A stretch of DNA of 64,000 bases, from positions 3,398,001-3,462,000 of the forward strand of contig CM076265.1 of assembly GCA_038380795.1 (NCBI GenBank). The letters run 5' to 3'. Each line of letters opens with the position of its first letter. Position 1 is the first letter of the stretch. The DNA is from Pyrocephalus nanus. Lineage: Eukaryota > Chordata > Aves > Passeriformes > Tyrannidae. Positions 60,200 to 64,000 of the stretch are shown here, in pieces. A program made the translations under genes and the position numbers. A model generated the notes under the pieces. It saw only the letters and a program-made list of their open reading frames with translations. It was not told where the DNA came from and made no database searches.

Positions 60200-62420
60200 A
60201 CATGTACTTAATCTTTAAAGCTTATATTGTTATGGGAAGACATTTGAAATCCAAAGATAAAAGTTTGGTATAGGAAAGAGAGCCTTCTGACCTGTGAAAT
60301 GTAAGATCAGCATTTGAAATGCAGATTTCTGTGCTGACCATTAGGAAAAGTGGGATCTAAACTCTGTTGAAAATAAGAAATTGGACAGTATTTTTCTGCA
60401 AGAATCCCCCTTTATTTCATAGACAATTTTCAGTGATAAATCAGTATCTATTTTTGGCACTTAAAATTTGAGTAATAATTGGAACATTAAACAGTGCTTG
60501 GTTTTAGAACATCTTATGTTGTGTTCAGTTATATCTCCTTCTGTTGTGTTTAATTATATCTCCTTCATTCGTGCCCAGACTACCTGGAAATCACAGGTGC
60601 TCTCACATCCAAACAGGGGTTGGCTCTCCAGCTTCCAAGTTCCTTATGGAAAAAGCTGGACAGCACTTTGCATAAAGCTGTGCATCAGCCCTCACGTGGT
60701 GAGGACCCCATTTCCATTTTGCCTTCTCTCTCTCCATGATCAGAAAATACCTGAATGTGGCTCTTTATCATCTTATCCTTGAGCAAGCACTTCATTGACA
60801 TCAGTATGTTAATCAGCTCCTGAGCAGCAGACATGCCTGAAAGTGTGGCTGTTGAATTTCAGTTCTCTCTGTTCCTTTAATTAAACCCTCAGCTCTTACA
60901 TGAGACTCAGAAATCCTTGAAAACAGAAGTTTTTAAGTTCTCCAAAATGTAGCCGCTCTCCTGATCCTCTTGTAGGTGGTAGGAGTATCTCGTCTGGAAA
61001 TACGACCTGGAAATAAATTAAAACAGATTTTTATCTTGCTGTTCCTTGCTATAAAAGTTCTTTATGGCAGCTGCAAAGAATCTGACATAACTGTACAAAT
61101 TAAGACTCGGTTACGTAATTTGTTAAAAATACATTTTTTAGTCGCCCTAACTGTATCACAAAATTGTTGCTCTGTGCAGCTTCACACAACATTAATAGGC
61201 AGAGAGCCAACAGTAAAGCAGGAAAGCACTTTTATAATGATGTTATTTTAAGAAGCACCAAAAGACAGCAGTTTTCAGCATCCTTTGATAGCAGATATTG
61301 TATCAAATACCAGCAGTATTTTGACAAATCATTCTCTGGTGTAAGGTGTAATGCTGTTTTGAGCTGATTGGTGCACCTCCCATTTGAAAATGTTTGTGGT
61401 TTTAAATTCTCTCCAGGTTAGGTGAACCACTGCAGAATGATTTGCTGCATCACTTTATTTCAACAAGCAGGCTAAAATAAATTATTTTTCAAAATTAAAA
61501 TGAACTCTAGCGTTCACTGATTTTCAATTCTGTTTTGGCAATGCCTCAAAAAACTGCTACAAAAGGCCTCAAACTGCTACAAAAGTAGGGAATAATAAAA
61601 TAGTGTATCATGGAAATCCCCACTAACCCATGCATTTAATGGCACCTGTGAGCCAAGACAACTTCTTTTTTAACATCTTCCCCCAAGAAAGAAACCTCTG
61701 TTTGTGACCTTCATTTCCAAAGGCTGGCATTTTGCTACAGTTTGAATAGGTTCCTTTTTCTCTGGGCCCAGCAATTCAAGACTTCCTTATCTGAAAAACC
61801 TTCACAAGAACTTCCACTCCTAGAATTTATATTATTAAATACTGTATTGCTCAGGCAATAAAACAGGAAGAAGTCTGAGCAGGCTGAAGTTTCCCAGGGG
61901 ATTTTGTTTCGCAAAACTGCCATCAACAGTTCAATAATCTGGTAACTCAAAATTAATGTTTGCATCATCTTTGTAACATCTTTGTTATTTGGTCTTTTAT
62001 GTGCATTGTGTACCTCTGAGTTTGTGTATTGTGGAGATCGATTTGGCTTTGTTCCTCTTGAAATCAGTCTGAAAATGAGATTGATTTTATGTCGTTCTAA
62101 TACAACTTTCACTGAGTAAAAATGAATTATCAAAATGATCCATACTTAGAAAATTATGGTGAATCTCCCAATAATTTGCTGCAGACAGTAGAAAAAAACT
62201 TCAATTACCCTGAAAGTGAATTTATTATTTCATTGCAGTAAGAAATGCCTGTTGCTATAGTAAAGAGCTCGTAGAAGACACCAGAGGAAAACTTCAACCA
62301 CGTGTGGGTGTTCAAGCCATAGTGCTGGTGACAGCCACGGACAGTGTTCATGGTCACACACAAGGCCTGTGCTCAGGTTAACCCACAGAACTAGATCTGG
62401 CTGCTTCGGGGTTTTAAATG
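60200..62420. other. intergenic, nothing recognised
   Basis: AT-rich sequence between the candidate gene's poly(A) signal and the CR1 pair. Only short chance frames are present. Confidence 0.55.
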
Positions 62421-62426
62421 ACACGG

Positions 62427-62750
62427 TAAATAAGGAGAGGTTAATTAAGAGAGATGTGAAGCTCCTGGAGTGGGTCCACCAGAGGGCAATGAGGATGACT
62501 GGGGGACTGGAGTATCTCTTACGAGGAAAGGCCGAGGGAGCTGGGTGTGTTCAGCCTCAAGAAGAGATGGCTGAGAGGAGACCTCATTAATGTGTGTAAC
62601 TATCTCAAGGGTGGGTGTCAGAGGATGGATCCAGACTCTGCTCGGCGGTGCCAAGCAACAGGACAAGAGGCAACAGGCAGAAACTGGTGACAGGAAGCTT
62701 CACCTTAGCATGAGGAAGAACTTCTTTACAACAGATTGCCCAGTGGAGTT
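62427..62750 (+). mobile_element. CR1 LINE fragment (first of two in tandem)
   Basis: CR1-like wording in sense orientation: GAAGCTCCTGGAGTGGGTCC, AGGGCAATGAGGATGACTGG, CAACAGGACAAGAGGCAACA and ATGAGGAAGAACTTCTTTAC. It breaks off without a 3' tail where the next copy begins. Confidence 0.85.
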
Positions 62751-62774
62751 GCTCTCACTGCTGCCTGTGGATCC

Positions 62775-63285
62775 CACAGTTCTTATTTGGAGAGCTGTGT
62801 CCAGTTCTGGCCTCCTCAGTACAAGAAAGATGAGCTACTGGAGAGGATCCAGCAGAGGCCACAAAGATGATGAGGGAGCTGGAGCACGTTCCTTAGGAGA
62901 AGAGACTGGGGGAGCTGGGCCTGCTTAGTCTAGAGAAGACTGAGAGGGGATTTCATCAATACATATAAATCTCCCAAAGGCAGGTGCCTAGAAGATGGCT
63001 CCAGACTCTTTTCCGTGGTGCCCAGAGACAGGACGAGGAGCAGCGGCCACAAACTAAAACACAAGAAGCTCCACCTCAACACGAGCCAAAACTTCTTTCC
63101 ACTGAGGATGGCAGAGCACTGGAGCAGGCTGCCCAGGGAGGTCGTGGAGTCTTCGGAGACATTCAAAACCAGAGCTGGATGCTCTCCTGTGTCACCTGCT
63201 CCGGGTGACCTTGCCTTGGCAGGGGGGCTGGACAGGACGATCCGCAGAAGGCTCTTCCAACTCTGGGGATTCTTTGATTGTTCAG
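62775..63285 (+). mobile_element. CR1 LINE 3' end (second of two in tandem)
   Basis: Starts near TGTGTCCAGTTCTGGCCTCC, passes the same landmarks again (GAGAGGATCCAGCAGAGGCC, ACTGGAGCAGGCTGCCCAGG) and finishes with a full CR1 3' end (TGGACAGGACGATCCGCAGA ... GGGGATTCTTTGATTGTTC). It lies about 185 bases upstream of the DEPDC7 start codon. Confidence 0.88.
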
Positions 63286-63289
63286 GAAC

Positions 63290-63880
63290 GAAACGGCGTT
63301 GGCGGATGACCAGGCAATGCCCGGAGGATCCACAGCGGGCCGTGGCTGCCTTTTGTGCCGCGGGCTCGGGCACCTCCCCGGGGCGTGGGCGCGGCAGCTC
63401 CGCCCCTGCGGGTCCCTCCCTGAGCCGCGGGCCCGCCCGGCGCGGCACATCGCGGGGACGGAGCTCGCCATGGCCACGGTGCGGGAGAAGGCGGCGGCCC
63501 TGAACCTCAGCGCCGTCTGCAGCCCCACCGCCAGGCCCCCGGGTACGGCCGGGGAGAGCGGGGAGCGGGGCTAGGGGGAACGGGCAGCGGGGAAAGGGGC
63601 GAGGGGGCTGCCCGCACCCGGGATGGGACGGGGCTGTCCCGCCGTGGGATGGGGGCTGGAGCCGTCCCGCTCCCCGCCTTTCCCGGCTCCCAGAGGTTCA
63701 AAAGTTGGCCGCGCTCCGGACCCGGGAGGCGCTTCCTTAGGGGGGCCCCGACCGGGATGTGCCGGCACCGGAGCAGCTCCGAGACGGGGAGAGAGAGCCC
63801 CGGCACAGCCCGGAGCTGGGGACGGGGAAACCGCGGGGCCGGAGAGCGGGCTGAGCTTCAGAGCAGGTGGCGCCCGCTGA
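63290..63880 (+). promoter_or_regulatory. DEPDC7: DEPDC7 CpG-island promoter
   Basis: CpG-rich sequence beginning right after the CR1 3' end and enclosing DEPDC7 exon 1. GGGGCGTGGGCGCGGC near 63379 is GC-box-like. Confidence 0.7.
63470..63542 (+). CDS. DEPDC7: DEPDC7, first coding exon (gene continues beyond window)
   Basis: ATG in good context (GCCATGG) opens MATVREKAAALNLSAVCSPT and ARPP, then donor GTACGG in phase 1. The human DEPDC7 N-terminus is almost the same (MATVQEKAAALNLSA...RPPG). The protein carries a DEP domain encoded in later exons. The order after QSER1 matches human 11p13. Confidence 0.92.
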
Positions 63881-64000
63881 GAGATGGGTTTTGGTTTTCT
63901 CTCCTACCTCCAGCGCCTGAACTTTGTGGAAACTTGTAACCTTGGCGTCGCGCTTGTAACCTCCCTCAAATCTCTTCTGCGGTGTTGTGTGCGTGTGTAA
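63543..64000 (+). other. DEPDC7: start of DEPDC7 intron 1
   Basis: GC-rich, then returning to average composition. No other feature seen up to the window end. Confidence 0.7.

Noticed and set aside
1..64000. CRISPR arrays, operons, phage or plasmid functions
   Set aside because: The exon-intron structure and CR1 elements show vertebrate nuclear DNA. The only regular repeat array is the minisatellite, which has no spacers.

Overview
This window is vertebrate nuclear DNA, most likely from a bird and probably a songbird (Passeriformes). It has introns with GT/AG junctions, CpG-island promoters, several 3' ends of the avian LINE CR1, and a tRNA-Ile-derived SINE with a CR1-like tail (about 58180-58312) that resembles TguSINE1, a passerine SINE family. 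No bacterial, plasmid, phage or CRISPR features are visible.

Three known genes lie on the + strand in the order PRRG4 - QSER1 - DEPDC7, matching human 11p13. PRRG4 is complete in coding sequence: five coding exons between 860 and 6251 join in frame into 226 codons, and a polyadenylation signal lies at 7497. QSER1 is complete: thirteen exons between 16582 and 51194 join in frame into 1829 codons, followed by a 3' UTR with a poly(A) signal at 52303. DEPDC7 is represented only by its promoter and first coding exon (63470-63542); the window ends in its first intron. Functionally, PRRG4 is a vitamin-K-dependent Gla-domain membrane protein with PY motifs, QSER1 is a nuclear protein that protects regulatory DNA from methylation, and DEPDC7 is a DEP-domain protein. 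They are syntenic neighbours, not a pathway.

Two loci do not match any gene I recognise. (1) On the minus strand between PRRG4 and QSER1, a chain of seven short exon-like segments (7930-10418) has compatible splice phases and ends in a stop codon. More exon-like segments lie upstream as far as a strong donor at the edge of the QSER1 CpG island, so the locus may be divergent from QSER1. An in-frame stop in one upstream segment and unresolved phases mean it could be a decaying gene. (2) On the + strand downstream of QSER1, five segments (57188-59676) join in frame into a 214-residue single-pass membrane protein model, followed by a canonical poly(A) signal at 60162. Both are hand-built splice models and need transcript support.

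Layout: 1-240 G-rich minisatellite; 241-650 PRRG4 CpG promoter; 860-7500 PRRG4; 7930-15788 candidate minus-strand locus with CR1 insertions at 9376, 11558 and 15401; 15790-17180 QSER1 CpG island; 16582-52310 QSER1 (intron 1 is about 14.8 kb; intron 4 has a possible early poly(A) site); 52310-57187 mostly AT-rich non-coding sequence; 57188-60170 candidate membrane-protein gene carrying the SINE in an intron; 60200-62420 no recognised feature; 62427-63285 back-to-back CR1 fragments; 63290-64000 DEPDC7 promoter, exon 1 and start of intron 1.
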